A stretch of DNA of 34,384 nucleotides from an uncultured Clostridia bacterium. Lineage in GTDB: Bacteria; Bacillota; Clostridia; Christensenellales; Borkfalkiaceae. Below the pieces are notes generated by a model that saw only the letters and a program-made list of their open reading frames with translations, was not told the origin of the DNA and made no database searches. A program made the position numbers and the translations under genes. Positions 7,476 through 15,512 of this stretch are shown here, in pieces. The stretch lies in contig CALVWO010000013.1 in assembly GCA_944367465.1 (NCBI GenBank), forward strand, positions 1 through 34,384, read 5' to 3'. How positions within the stretch are numbered: the first letter of the stretch is position 1; each line of letters opens with the position of its first letter.

Positions 7476-10033
7476 GAGACTTTCTCCTTAAGCTCCGCCA
7501 ACAAGGCAAGCGCCTGCATGGGCGTGAGAGAATTGACGTCAATGCCCCTGAGTTCCTCCCGCAGATCGAACGCCTCCGTTTCAGGCGCCTCGTCAACGGG
7601 CTCAGGCATCTTCTCGCGCCGTTTTTCGCCGCGCTCCAGCTCCCTGAGGATGACCTTTGCGCGCGAGGTGACTTCTTCCGGCACACCCGCAAGCGAAGCG
7701 ACCTCCACGCCGAAGGAGCGCGAAGCTCCGCCGCGCACGATCTTGCGCAGAAAGACGATGCTCCCGCCGATCTCGCGCACATTGATCTTGTAGTTTTTAA
7801 CGCCTTCGAGCTTGCCTTCAAGTTCGGTGAGTTCATGATAGTGTGTAGCAAAGAGCGTCTTTGCGCGCACGTTGTTGGTAAGATATTCGATGACAGACCA
7901 CGCGATCGAAAGTCCGTCGAACGTGCTCGTACCGCGCCCCACCTCATCGAGAATGAGCAAGCTCTTTTCCGTCGCATTGCGGAGGATGTTTGCGACCTCC
8001 GTCATCTCCACCATAAAGGTACTTCTGTCGAGGATGAGATTATCGCTTGCTCCGATGCGCGTGAAGATACGGTCGACAAGCGGCACGCGCGCACGCTTTG
8101 CGGGCACAAAACAGCCGACGTGCGCCATGAACGCAATGAGCGCGACCTGCCTCAGGTATGTGCTCTTGCCTGCCATATTCGGACCCGTAATGATCATCGT
8201 ACGGTCGTCCCCGTTATCGAGACGGCAGTCGTTCGGAACAAAACGCTCCTTGGAGATCGCCTCGACGACGGGATGCCGCCCTTCTTCGATCTCGAGCGCG
8301 CCGTCCTCCGCGATCTCCGGACGGCAATATTTATTCTCTTTGGCGACCGTTGCAAAAGATACGAGACAATCAAGCAGCGCGATCGCCCCCGCAATGCGCT
8401 GGAATACGGGAATATTGCGCGAAAGCACTTCCAGAAGTTCATTGAAGAGATGCTCTTCCAGGCGGGAAGCGGCGTCCGTACTGCCCAGAATCTTCCCTTC
8501 GAGATCTTTCAGTTCCTCCGTTGTATAGCGCACGCAGTTTGCAAGCGTCTGGCGCGGCACATAGGAGTAAGGCACTTTATCTTTGAAGGAGTTCGTCACT
8601 TCGATGTAGTATCCGAACACACGGTTGAACCCCACCTTCAGATTTCTTATCCCCGAACGTTCGCGCTCACGCGTCTCGAGTTCGAGCACGAGAGACTTTC
8701 CGTTGTCCTTGACCGCGCGGAGTTCGTCGAGCTGTTCGCTGTATCCGCGGCGGATATACCCGCCCTCTTTGAGCGTTGTTGCGTCCGGAGAGATGGCGCG
8801 GTCGAGAAGATCGCAGATCTCCTTGGTATCCACAAGATCGTCCGCGATCCCGCGGAGAAGTTCAGAGGAAAAACCGATGAGCTGAAATTTGAGATTGGGA
8901 ACGGCCGCAAGCGACGAAGAGAGCGCGATGCAGTCGCGCGGCTGCAGATTCCCGTTGGAGACGCGCCCCGTGAGCCGCTCGATATCCCTTACGCCGCCGA
9001 GCATATCGGCGATGCCCATGCGCATCACGGTCCCCTTGCACAGTTCGTCCACTGCGTCGAGCCGCTTTTCGATCTCGGTTTTTTCACAGAGCGGCGAGGA
9101 GAGCATGGAAACAAGTTTTCGCGCACCCATCCCCGTTTTTGTCTTATCCAGAAGCCACAGGAGCGATCCGTATCGTTTGCCTTCGGCGTTGTTTCTGAGG
9201 ATCTCGAGATTGCGGACGGCGTTCGCATCGAGCGCCATGTTCCTGCCCGCATCCAGACAGCGCAGGCGGTTCATATTTCTGAGCGCGTGTTTCTGCGTTT
9301 CGCGGAGATATTCCAAAAGCGCGCCTGCAGCGCGCACCGCGTTATCCTTATCCTCCAATCCGAGCGCATCCAGAGATGCTGCGCCGAGCTGCCCGCACAC
9401 GCTCTTCGCCGCGGCAGCCCTTTCAAACGCCCACGGCAGATAGCACGAAAAATTCGGCAGCGCGCCGCGGCAAGCCTCCACATCCTCTTTTGCGTCAAAG
9501 AGCATCGCCTCGTTGCAGATGACTTCTGCGACGGAAAGATTGACAAGCGCGGAGACGACGTTCTCCCTGCCCGCAAATTCCTCGGCATTGAGTTCGCCCG
9601 TCGTGATATCCGCCCATGCAAGCGCATAGCCCTTTTCACCCTTATAGGCGCAGGCGATGTAGTTGTTTTTCTTTTCGTCAAGCTGATTCTCTTCGATGAC
9701 GGTTCCCGCGGAAACGACGCGGATGACGTCGCGCTCCACCATCCCCCTGCCCGCAGTCGGCTCGGTGAGCTGTTCGCAGATGGCGACGCGCTCCCCCATC
9801 GAGACAAGTTTCGCAATATACGCGTCCGCCGCATGGAAAGGAATCCCGCACATGGGCGCGCGCTCCTTCAGTCCGCAGTCTCTGCCCGTAAGCGTGAGAT
9901 CGAGGAGTTTCGAAACGCGCACCGCGTCGTCAAAAAACATCTCGTAAAAATCTCCGAGACGATAGAAAAGCACGCAGTCCTTATACTTCTCCTTCATGGA
10001 GAGGTAATGTTCCATCATCGGCGAAAGCCCCAT
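7472..10033 (-). CDS. mutS: DNA mismatch repair protein MutS
   Basis: MutS binds mismatches and small loops and recruits MutL. Length is 853 residues, typical for MutS1. The mismatch-wedge Phe-x-Glu motif is present near the N-terminus (GDFYEMF, F29 and E31). The ATPase domain has Walker A GPNMAGKST (617-625), Walker B with signature LLILDEVGRGTSTFDG (about 692-707) and ATHYHEL. The C-terminal end TPMQALALLAELKEKV fits the helical tail of the family. The ATG has GGAGG five bases upstream. It follows miaB by 12 bases and overlaps mutL by four. Confidence 0.98.
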   Translation of the reverse strand: MGLSPMMEHYLSMKEKYKDCVLFYRLGDFYEMFFDDAVRVSKLLDLTLTGRDCGLKERAPMCGIPFHAADAYIAKLVSMGERVAICEQLTEPTAGRGMVERDVIRVVSAGTVIEENQLDEKKNNYIACAYKGEKGYALAWADITTGELNAEEFAGRENVVSALVNLSVAEVICNEAMLFDAKEDVEACRGALPNFSCYLPWAFERAAAAKSVCGQLGAASLDALGLEDKDNAVRAAGALLEYLRETQKHALRNMNRLRCLDAGRNMALDANAVRNLEILRNNAEGKRYGSLLWLLDKTKTGMGARKLVSMLSSPLCEKTEIEKRLDAVDELCKGTVMRMGIADMLGGVRDIERLTGRVSNGNLQPRDCIALSSSLAAVPNLKFQLIGFSSELLRGIADDLVDTKEICDLLDRAISPDATTLKEGGYIRRGYSEQLDELRAVKDNGKSLVLELETRERERSGIRNLKVGFNRVFGYYIEVTNSFKDKVPYSYVPRQTLANCVRYTTEELKDLEGKILGSTDAASRLEEHLFNELLEVLSRNIPVFQRIAGAIALLDCLVSFATVAKENKYCRPEIAEDGALEIEEGRHPVVEAISKERFVPNDCRLDNGDDRTMIITGPNMAGKSTYLRQVALIAFMAHVGCFVPAKRARVPLVDRIFTRIGASDNLILDRSTFMVEMTEVANILRNATEKSLLILDEVGRGTSTFDGLSIAWSVIEYLTNNVRAKTLFATHYHELTELEGKLEGVKNYKINVREIGGSIVFLRKIVRGGASRSFGVEVASLAGVPEEVTSRAKVILRELERGEKRREKMPEPVDEAPETEAFDLREELRGIDVNSLTPMQALALLAELKEKVS

Positions 10034-10045
10034 ATCATCCTCCGT

Positions 10046-11344
10046 TTATATCTTTTCCCCGTACAGCGATACGCCGTTCGCCCGCGTGACCTTCATGCGG
10101 ACGAATTCGCCCACGCAGTTGTTTTCGCTTGCAAAGTACCCCATTCTGCCGAGCGGCTCTCTGCCGAGATACAGCCCGCGCTTTTCGTCGAAATCCTCGC
10201 ACAGGACTTCGATCTCCCGTCCAACGTATTTTTCACTCTTCCGGCGGGTGTTTTCATTGACGGCGGCAACGAGCCGCGTGATGCGATCCTTCGAGACCTC
10301 TTCGGGGATCTGCCCTTCCATCTTAGCGGCAGCCGTTCCCGTGCGCGGCGAATACACAAACGTAAACGCAGAGGAAAAATCCGCCTCCCGTACAAGGGAG
10401 AGCGTCTCCCCGAACTCCTCCTCCGTTTCGGTCGGGAAAGATACGATGAGGTCGGTCGTGATCTCCGCTTCGGGGATCTCGCGCTTCAGGAGCGCGACTT
10501 TCGCAAGATACTCCTCCCGCGTGTACCGTCTGTTCATGAGCTTTAAAATGCGGCTGGAACCCGACTGCGCCGGAAGATGCAGCAGATTGAGGATCTTATC
10601 GTGTTTTTTCATGACGGCAACGAGCCGTTCGGAAAAATCCTTGGGGTGCGAGGTCATGAATCTGAGGCGGAATTTCCCCTCGATGGCGGCGACGCGATCC
10701 AAGAGCTCCGGAAAATCCACGTCTCCGTCACGATAAGAATTGACGTTCTGACCAAGGAGCGTGATCTCCTTATACCCCTCCGCAATGAGCGCGCGGCACT
10801 CTTCCACGATGACGTCCGCACTGCGGCTGCGTTCCCTGCCGCGCACATAGGGTACGATGCAATAGGTGCAGAAGTTGTTGCACCCGTAGGTGATATTCAC
10901 CCACGCGTTCGGGTAACTCGTGCGGCAGGCGGGCGCGCCGTCCTCCGTTTCCAACCTGTCTTCATACAGCGAGATCACGCGCTTTTCGCTCTTTTTCCGC
11001 TCGATGAGCGACGCAAGCTCAAAAATATTGTGCGTGCCGAAAATGATATCGATAAAGGGAAATTTTTCTTTGAGTACCTGCGCCTTGCCCGGCTCCTGCG
11101 CCATGCAGCCGCCCACGGCAATAATGAGTCCCTTTTTCTGCCGCTTGAGCTTTTTGAGCGCGCCGATATTGCCGAAAGCGTGATTTTCGGCATTCTCGCG
11201 GATACAGCAGGTATTGAATACGATGATGTCCGCCTCCTCGGGCGCGACTTCCTTTTCATAGCCGACAGAGCGCAGGATCCCCGCGATCTTCTCCGATTCA
11301 TGGAGATTCATCTGACAGCCGAATGTAACGATGGCGTAATTCAT
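10046..11344 (-). CDS. miaB: tRNA-2-methylthio-N6-dimethylallyladenosine synthase MiaB
   Basis: MiaB is a radical-SAM methylthiotransferase that adds a methylthio group to C2 of i6A37 in tRNA. The N-terminal UPF0004 domain has its three cluster cysteines (C10, C46, C80). The radical-SAM triad CNNFCTYC gives C155, C159 and C162. A C-terminal TRAM domain is present (VGREIEVLCEDF ... GEFVRMKVTRA). Length of 432 residues is normal for MiaB. The motif FGCQMNLHESEKI and the VPYVRGRERSR segment favour MiaB over RimO or MtaB. The ATG overlaps the sirtuin stop as ATGA; the ribosome site is weak, so translation probably depends on coupling. MiaA, the enzyme for the preceding step, is encoded downstream. 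Confidence 0.95.
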   Translation of the reverse strand: MNYAIVTFGCQMNLHESEKIAGILRSVGYEKEVAPEEADIIVFNTCCIRENAENHAFGNIGALKKLKRQKKGLIIAVGGCMAQEPGKAQVLKEKFPFIDIIFGTHNIFELASLIERKKSEKRVISLYEDRLETEDGAPACRTSYPNAWVNITYGCNNFCTYCIVPYVRGRERSRSADVIVEECRALIAEGYKEITLLGQNVNSYRDGDVDFPELLDRVAAIEGKFRLRFMTSHPKDFSERLVAVMKKHDKILNLLHLPAQSGSSRILKLMNRRYTREEYLAKVALLKREIPEAEITTDLIVSFPTETEEEFGETLSLVREADFSSAFTFVYSPRTGTAAAKMEGQIPEEVSKDRITRLVAAVNENTRRKSEKYVGREIEVLCEDFDEKRGLYLGREPLGRMGYFASENNCVGEFVRMKVTRANGVSLYGEKI

Positions 11345-12063
11345 AAGTTTTCCGTAAATGACGGGAGCGCGCCGAGCACTTCCCCCACCTTGCCGTGTAC
11401 GACAAGGGTGCAGGATGCGTCGAGCGGGGTCTCGTCACGATTGATGAGAATAAGATTTTCGCCGCGGAAATAATCGATAAATCCCGCCGCGGGATAGACG
11501 GTGAGCGACGTTCCCGCCACAATGAGCGTATCCGCCGCGGCGATCGCTGCAAGCGCGCCGTTCACCGTATCGGGATCGAGCTGTTCGCCGTACAGCACAA
11601 CGTCCGGCTTGATCACCCCGCCGCATCCGCAGCGCGGCACGCCCGTGCTTTCGGCAATAAACTGCGCGGGATAAAATTTCCCGCACGACGTACAGTAATT
11701 CCTGTGTATGCTGCCGTGCAGTTCGAATACCCGCTTGCTCCCTGCCGCCTGGTGAAGCCCGTCGATGTTCTGCGTGACGACTGCAAGAAGTTTCCCCGCG
11801 TGCTCCCATTCGGCAAGTTTTATGTGCGCGGCATTGGGTTTTGCCCAAAGCGGCAGCATTTTTTCGCGATAGAACGAAAAGAACTCCTCCGTATGTGCAT
11901 GAAAATAGGGCGCACTCAGCATCGTCTCGGGCGGGACGGAATATTTCTGACGGTAAAGTCCGTCTGCGCTGCGGAAATCGGGGATGCCGCTCTCCGTAGA
12001 GACGCCTGCCCCGCCGAAAAATACGATCCGCCTGCTCTTTTCAACAATTTCTTTCAGCGTCAT
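11341..12063 (-). CDS. cobB: Sir2-family NAD-dependent protein deacylase (CobB-like)
   Basis: Sirtuins remove acyl groups from lysine side chains using NAD+. The 240-residue protein contains GAGVSTESGIPDFRS (18-32), TQNIDGLHQAAG (97-108), the catalytic histidine in ELHGS (H116), four zinc cysteines (C124, C127, C145, C147) and GTSLTVYPAAG. The start is the ATG at 12063, preceded by GGAG and by its own promoter; longer in-frame starts run through that promoter and antisense to the next gene. It heads the miaB-mutS-mutL-miaA-ynbB operon, an uncommon partner in my experience. Whether it is a deacetylase or a desuccinylase cannot be told: the usual Tyr-x2-Arg pocket appears as YREK near residue 65, but assignment needs alignment. 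Confidence 0.93.
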   Translation of the reverse strand: MTLKEIVEKSRRIVFFGGAGVSTESGIPDFRSADGLYRQKYSVPPETMLSAPYFHAHTEEFFSFYREKMLPLWAKPNAAHIKLAEWEHAGKLLAVVTQNIDGLHQAAGSKRVFELHGSIHRNYCTSCGKFYPAQFIAESTGVPRCGCGGVIKPDVVLYGEQLDPDTVNGALAAIAAADTLIVAGTSLTVYPAAGFIDYFRGENLILINRDETPLDASCTLVVHGKVGEVLGALPSFTENL

Positions 12064-12081
12064 TTCAAACTCCGATTTTAC

Positions 12082-12110
12082 ATTATAACACAAACCGCTT
12101 TTTTTTTCAA
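12082..12110 (-). promoter_or_regulatory. Sigma-A promoter of the sirtuin-mutS operon
   Basis: On the minus strand TTGAAA (12110-12105), a 17-base spacer that begins with an A-tract, and TATAAT (12087-12082). Transcription would start near 12075, only about 12 bases before the ATG at 12063, leaving just room for the GGAG ribosome site. It is the only convincing promoter upstream of the six-gene run. Confidence 0.75.
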
Positions 12111-12162
12111 CTTTTGCACATGCGCATGAGAAAATTTTCTTGAAAGCGCGCATACTGCCTTC

Positions 12163-14346
12163 GTGAAACGCGCACTTACCATCTCCACGATCGTTCTCGG
12201 CATAATCGCCGTCATCCTGCTCGCCTGTTTTTTTTACTATTTCGGCGTAACGGCGGGCGTCAGGATCGACGAAAAAAAACTTGCAAGCGAAAACACCTTT
12301 CTCACCCTGTATGACCATAACGGCACGGAGATCGAGGCAAATGCGATCCGTGCGAGCGCAAGTTCATCCGAGATCCCGGAATACGTCAAAAATGCGTTCG
12401 TCGCCGTCGAGGACAAGCGGTTTTACAGGCATCACGGCGTCGATTACAAGCGTATGCTGGCAGCAGGCTGGCGCAATCTTACGAGCTTTTCCTTCCGCGA
12501 GGGCGCATCCACCATCACGCAGCAGCTCATCAAAAACACGCATTTATCGAGCGAAAAGACGATCAACCGCAAACTGAAGGAGATCAAGCTCGCCCGTCTC
12601 CTCGAAAAAAAATATGAAAAAGACGAGATCCTGACGTTGTATCTGAACTCGATTTATTTCGGGCACAGCGCGTTCGGCATCGAGAACGCATCGCATTTCT
12701 ATTTCGGAAAGTCCGCCGCAGAACTCGCGCCTGCCGAAGGCGCCATGCTGGCGGCACTCATCAAATCGCCCAACCGATACTCCCCCTTCCGCGACGCAGA
12801 AGCATGCAAAGCGCGGCGCGACCTCGTACTCAGGCTCATGCGGGAACAGGACTACCTCGGCGAGGCGGACTATCGCGCAGCCCTGGACGTCCCCGTTCCG
12901 ACCGCGCCCGCTGAAAGCGAAACGACGAACGCCTATCTTTCGCGCGTGTACGACGAGCTCGCGGCGCTCTTTCCGGACGCAAAATCCGGAGATTGGGGCT
13001 CGCTCAGGATCTACACCTATTACCATCCGGATCTGCAAACCGAACTCGAAAAGACATCGACGGATTCGGATATCTGCACGCTCGTGCGCGGTAACCGCGC
13101 CCAGGCGCTGCTCGCCCTGCATTCGACTGCGGGAACGCCCGAACGACTGCCCGCCTCCGCCATCAAACCGCTCGCCGTCTACGCCCCCGCCCTGGAAGAA
13201 AATCTTATCTGCCCCGCCACGCCCCTTCTGGACGAACGGACGGACTTCGGCGGATACTGCCCCGATGACTGCGGCGGCGCAACGGGAACATATATGAGCG
13301 CGAGATATGCGCTCGCCCACAGCGTAAATATCCCCGCAGTCAAGATCCTCAACGAACTCGGGCTCGCCCGCGCCGCCGACTATCTCGGAAAAATGCAGCT
13401 GAGCACCGACGAGGACGACCTCTCGCTCGCTCTCGCGCTCGGCGGCATGCGCCGCGGATTCACGCTTCCCGCACTTGCCGACGCATACGCCGTATTTGCA
13501 AACTGCGGAAAGTATGCAGCTTCGGCAACGATCGCGCGCGTCGAAGACGACCGCGGCAGAACGCTCTATACCCATTCTCCCGTTCAGGACAGGGTATTTT
13601 CGGAAGACACCGCCGCGATCATGAACGATATGCTGCAGAGCGCCGTAACAGAGGGCACGGCAAAAAAACTGAGAACGCTCCCCTTTCCCGTATGCGCAAA
13701 GACGGGAACCGCCGAAGGCGACAAGGGAAATACCGACGCATACTGCATCTCTTACACGCGCGATCATACCGTCGCCGTATGGATGGGAAACCGGGACTAT
13801 ACGCCCATACAGGCAACGGGCGGCGGACTGCCCGCAAACGTCGCGCTGCGCATCAACAAATTCCTCTACCGCAGCACATCGCCCTCCGCCTTTGCGGAGA
13901 GCGACGATGTAGTGAAACTTCGCTTTGATAAAACTGTATACGACGAGCAGCACATCGTGATGCTCGCCGACCCTGCCGCACCCGCCGGCACGGACCGGGA
14001 GGAAATCTTCCGCAAAAGCGCGCAGCCCGTTCTGCAAAGTTCCTTCTTTTCCTGCCCGACCATTCAGACGCCCGCAATAATATGCCAAAATGGGTGCGTA
14101 CAAATAGTACTATGCCAGACAGAGTACTATGATTATGAGATAAAAAGAGTAAATCGTGGCAAGATTGCCACGATTTACAGCGGAAAATACCGTAAAAACA
14201 TCTGCGATAACTCCGTTAAGGCAGGCGAACGGTACGTTTACACCGTTATCCCGAAATACGGAGAACATATCGGAACCCCCATCGTCCTCCCGGAGGTCTG
14301 CATCAAAGAGCAGGAAAAAGTCCCGGAAGACTGGTGGCGCGGATGA
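12163..14346 (+). CDS. Class A penicillin-binding protein (bifunctional transglycosylase/transpeptidase)
   Basis: This 727-residue protein polymerises and cross-links peptidoglycan outside the membrane. A membrane anchor spans about residues 5-28. The GT51 domain shows EDKRFYRHHG (catalytic E83) and GASTITQQLIKN (114-125). The transpeptidase has SAIK (S332, K335), SVN (387-389) and KTGT (513-516), so both activities look intact. The region between domains is short. A C-terminal extension, about residues 640-700, resembles a fibronectin type III fold (YDYEIKRVNRGK ... AGERYVYTVIPKYG). The start is GTG at 12163 without a clear ribosome site, so the start is less certain than the gene. Its TGA abuts the stop of thiI, which reads towards it. 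Part of its 3' end also holds a terminator for the opposite strand. Confidence 0.93.
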   Translation: MKRALTISTIVLGIIAVILLACFFYYFGVTAGVRIDEKKLASENTFLTLYDHNGTEIEANAIRASASSSEIPEYVKNAFVAVEDKRFYRHHGVDYKRMLAAGWRNLTSFSFREGASTITQQLIKNTHLSSEKTINRKLKEIKLARLLEKKYEKDEILTLYLNSIYFGHSAFGIENASHFYFGKSAAELAPAEGAMLAALIKSPNRYSPFRDAEACKARRDLVLRLMREQDYLGEADYRAALDVPVPTAPAESETTNAYLSRVYDELAALFPDAKSGDWGSLRIYTYYHPDLQTELEKTSTDSDICTLVRGNRAQALLALHSTAGTPERLPASAIKPLAVYAPALEENLICPATPLLDERTDFGGYCPDDCGGATGTYMSARYALAHSVNIPAVKILNELGLARAADYLGKMQLSTDEDDLSLALALGGMRRGFTLPALADAYAVFANCGKYAASATIARVEDDRGRTLYTHSPVQDRVFSEDTAAIMNDMLQSAVTEGTAKKLRTLPFPVCAKTGTAEGDKGNTDAYCISYTRDHTVAVWMGNRDYTPIQATGGGLPANVALRINKFLYRSTSPSAFAESDDVVKLRFDKTVYDEQHIVMLADPAAPAGTDREEIFRKSAQPVLQSSFFSCPTIQTPAIICQNGCVQIVLCQTEYYDYEIKRVNRGKIATIYSGKYRKNICDNSVKAGERYVYTVIPKYGEHIGTPIVLPEVCIKEQEKVPEDWWRG
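14142..14178 (-). terminator. Intrinsic terminator of the arg-thiI transcript, inside the PBP coding region
   Basis: Perfect 14-bp arms GTAAATCGTGGCAA (14149-14162) and TTGCCACGATTTAC (14165-14178) enclose two bases. Read on the minus strand the hairpin is followed by TCTTTTTAT, a good U-run. On the plus strand no U-run follows. It lies about 170 bases past the thiI stop and within the fibronectin-like tail of the converging PBP gene, so it is both coding (plus) and terminating (minus). Confidence 0.75.
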
Positions 14347-15498
14347 TCAGAGCGTGATCTTTTCCAGCGTACCGACGGCCTCCCGCACAAGTCCGTCGAT
14401 ATCGAGTTTGCCCTCCTCTTCTTCAATGAAGGAGAGTTTGGGCTTGATCGCGGGGAACTCCGGAAGAAACACGGTGCAGCAGTCCTCGTACGGCAGGACG
14501 GAAGTTTCGAAGGTGCCGATCTTTTTTGCGCGGACGATGATCTCCTCTTTATCGAACCCGACGAGCGGGCGGAGTACGGGGAGCGTAACCACGGCGTTCG
14601 AAGACGTCATCCCCTCGATCGTCTGTGAAGCGACCTGCCCGAGGCTCTCGCCCGTGATGAGGCACTGCGCCCCCGCACGTTTGGCAATTCGTTCGGCGAT
14701 ACGGAACATAAAACGGCGCAGGAGCGTCACGTTGAGCTCTGCCGCGCAATTTTTATGGATCTCCTCCTGAATGTGAGTCACGCTCACCGTCATGAGCGTA
14801 TTTCCGCCTGCATAGCGCGAGAGAATCCGCGCAAGTTCCACCACTTTATCCTTTGCCTGTTCGTTGGTATAGGGATAGCTGTGAAAGTGCAGATATTCCA
14901 CGTTCATGCCGCGCTTCGCCATCATATAGCCCGCAACGGGAGAATCGATGCCGCCTGAAATGAGCAGCAGTCCCTTGCCGGACGTCCCGACGGGCATTCC
15001 GTTGGCGCCCTCTTCGAACGTTCCGAATACGAGAGCCTTGCCGCCGTCGCGGATATCGAGGTAGACATAGTGCTGCGGCGTATGTACATCGACTGTGAGC
15101 GCCGGATACGCCTCGATGAGCTTAGCGCCGACTTCGGCATTGAGCTGCATGGACGTGAGCGGATATTTCTTATCGCCGCGGTGCGTATCCACCTTAAAAC
15201 TTCCCTGCGCGGGACAGACGAGTTTTGCCGCGGCAAGAATACTGTCCATATCGCTTTCCGTAAGGTATCCGAGCGAATAGGAATGTACGCCGAACACCCG
15301 CGCAACGCGGGATTCGATCTCTTCCGCGTCCGCCTCGTCAAACGCGGCGACGAGATAACGCCCGCTCATGCGCCTGAGTTCATGGCGGATTCCCTTCAGT
15401 GACTTTTCGAGATTGACAGAGAACACGCGTTCAAAATATCCGCGGTTCTTGCCCTTCAGATGTATTTCCGCATAGCGGATGATCACGACTTTTTCCAT
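14347..15498 (-). CDS. thiI: tRNA 4-thiouridine synthase ThiI (rhodanese-less form)
   Basis: ThiI adenylates U8 of tRNA and inserts sulfur. The 383-residue protein has an N-terminal ferredoxin-like segment, a THUMP domain (about residues 60-165) and a PP-loop ATP-pyrophosphatase domain with SGGIDSPVAGYMMAKRG starting at 181. It ends without the C-terminal rhodanese domain found in Escherichia coli, as in Bacillus subtilis, where a dedicated NifS-type desulfurase (NifZ) delivers sulfur directly. The gene just upstream is exactly such a desulfurase. The start is ATG 15498, 14 bases after the nifS stop with GGGGA upstream; longer frames overlap nifS. It is the last gene of the arginine-thiI run, and its TGA directly abuts the PBP stop. 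Confidence 0.95.
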   Translation of the reverse strand: MEKVVIIRYAEIHLKGKNRGYFERVFSVNLEKSLKGIRHELRRMSGRYLVAAFDEADAEEIESRVARVFGVHSYSLGYLTESDMDSILAAAKLVCPAQGSFKVDTHRGDKKYPLTSMQLNAEVGAKLIEAYPALTVDVHTPQHYVYLDIRDGGKALVFGTFEEGANGMPVGTSGKGLLLISGGIDSPVAGYMMAKRGMNVEYLHFHSYPYTNEQAKDKVVELARILSRYAGGNTLMTVSVTHIQEEIHKNCAAELNVTLLRRFMFRIAERIAKRAGAQCLITGESLGQVASQTIEGMTSSNAVVTLPVLRPLVGFDKEEIIVRAKKIGTFETSVLPYEDCCTVFLPEFPAIKPKLSFIEEEEGKLDIDGLVREAVGTLEKITL

Positions 15499-15512
15499 AT
15501 TCCAGATCCCCG

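Noticed and set aside
7835..10546. A 903-codon open frame on the plus strand
   Set aside because: It lies antisense to mutS and the end of miaB; the protein is arginine- and histidine-rich without domains. It is the stop-poor complement of GC-rich codons.
12064..12318. Longer N-terminus for the sirtuin
   Set aside because: The extension crosses a clear promoter and a ribosome site and runs antisense to the PBP gene; similar extensions of miaA, thiI, nifS, argJ, argC, argG, nfnA and nfnB were rejected for the same kind of reason.
12544..14103. A 519-codon open frame on the minus strand
   Set aside because: Opposite the PBP gene, which carries all catalytic motifs; composition is typical of a shadow frame.
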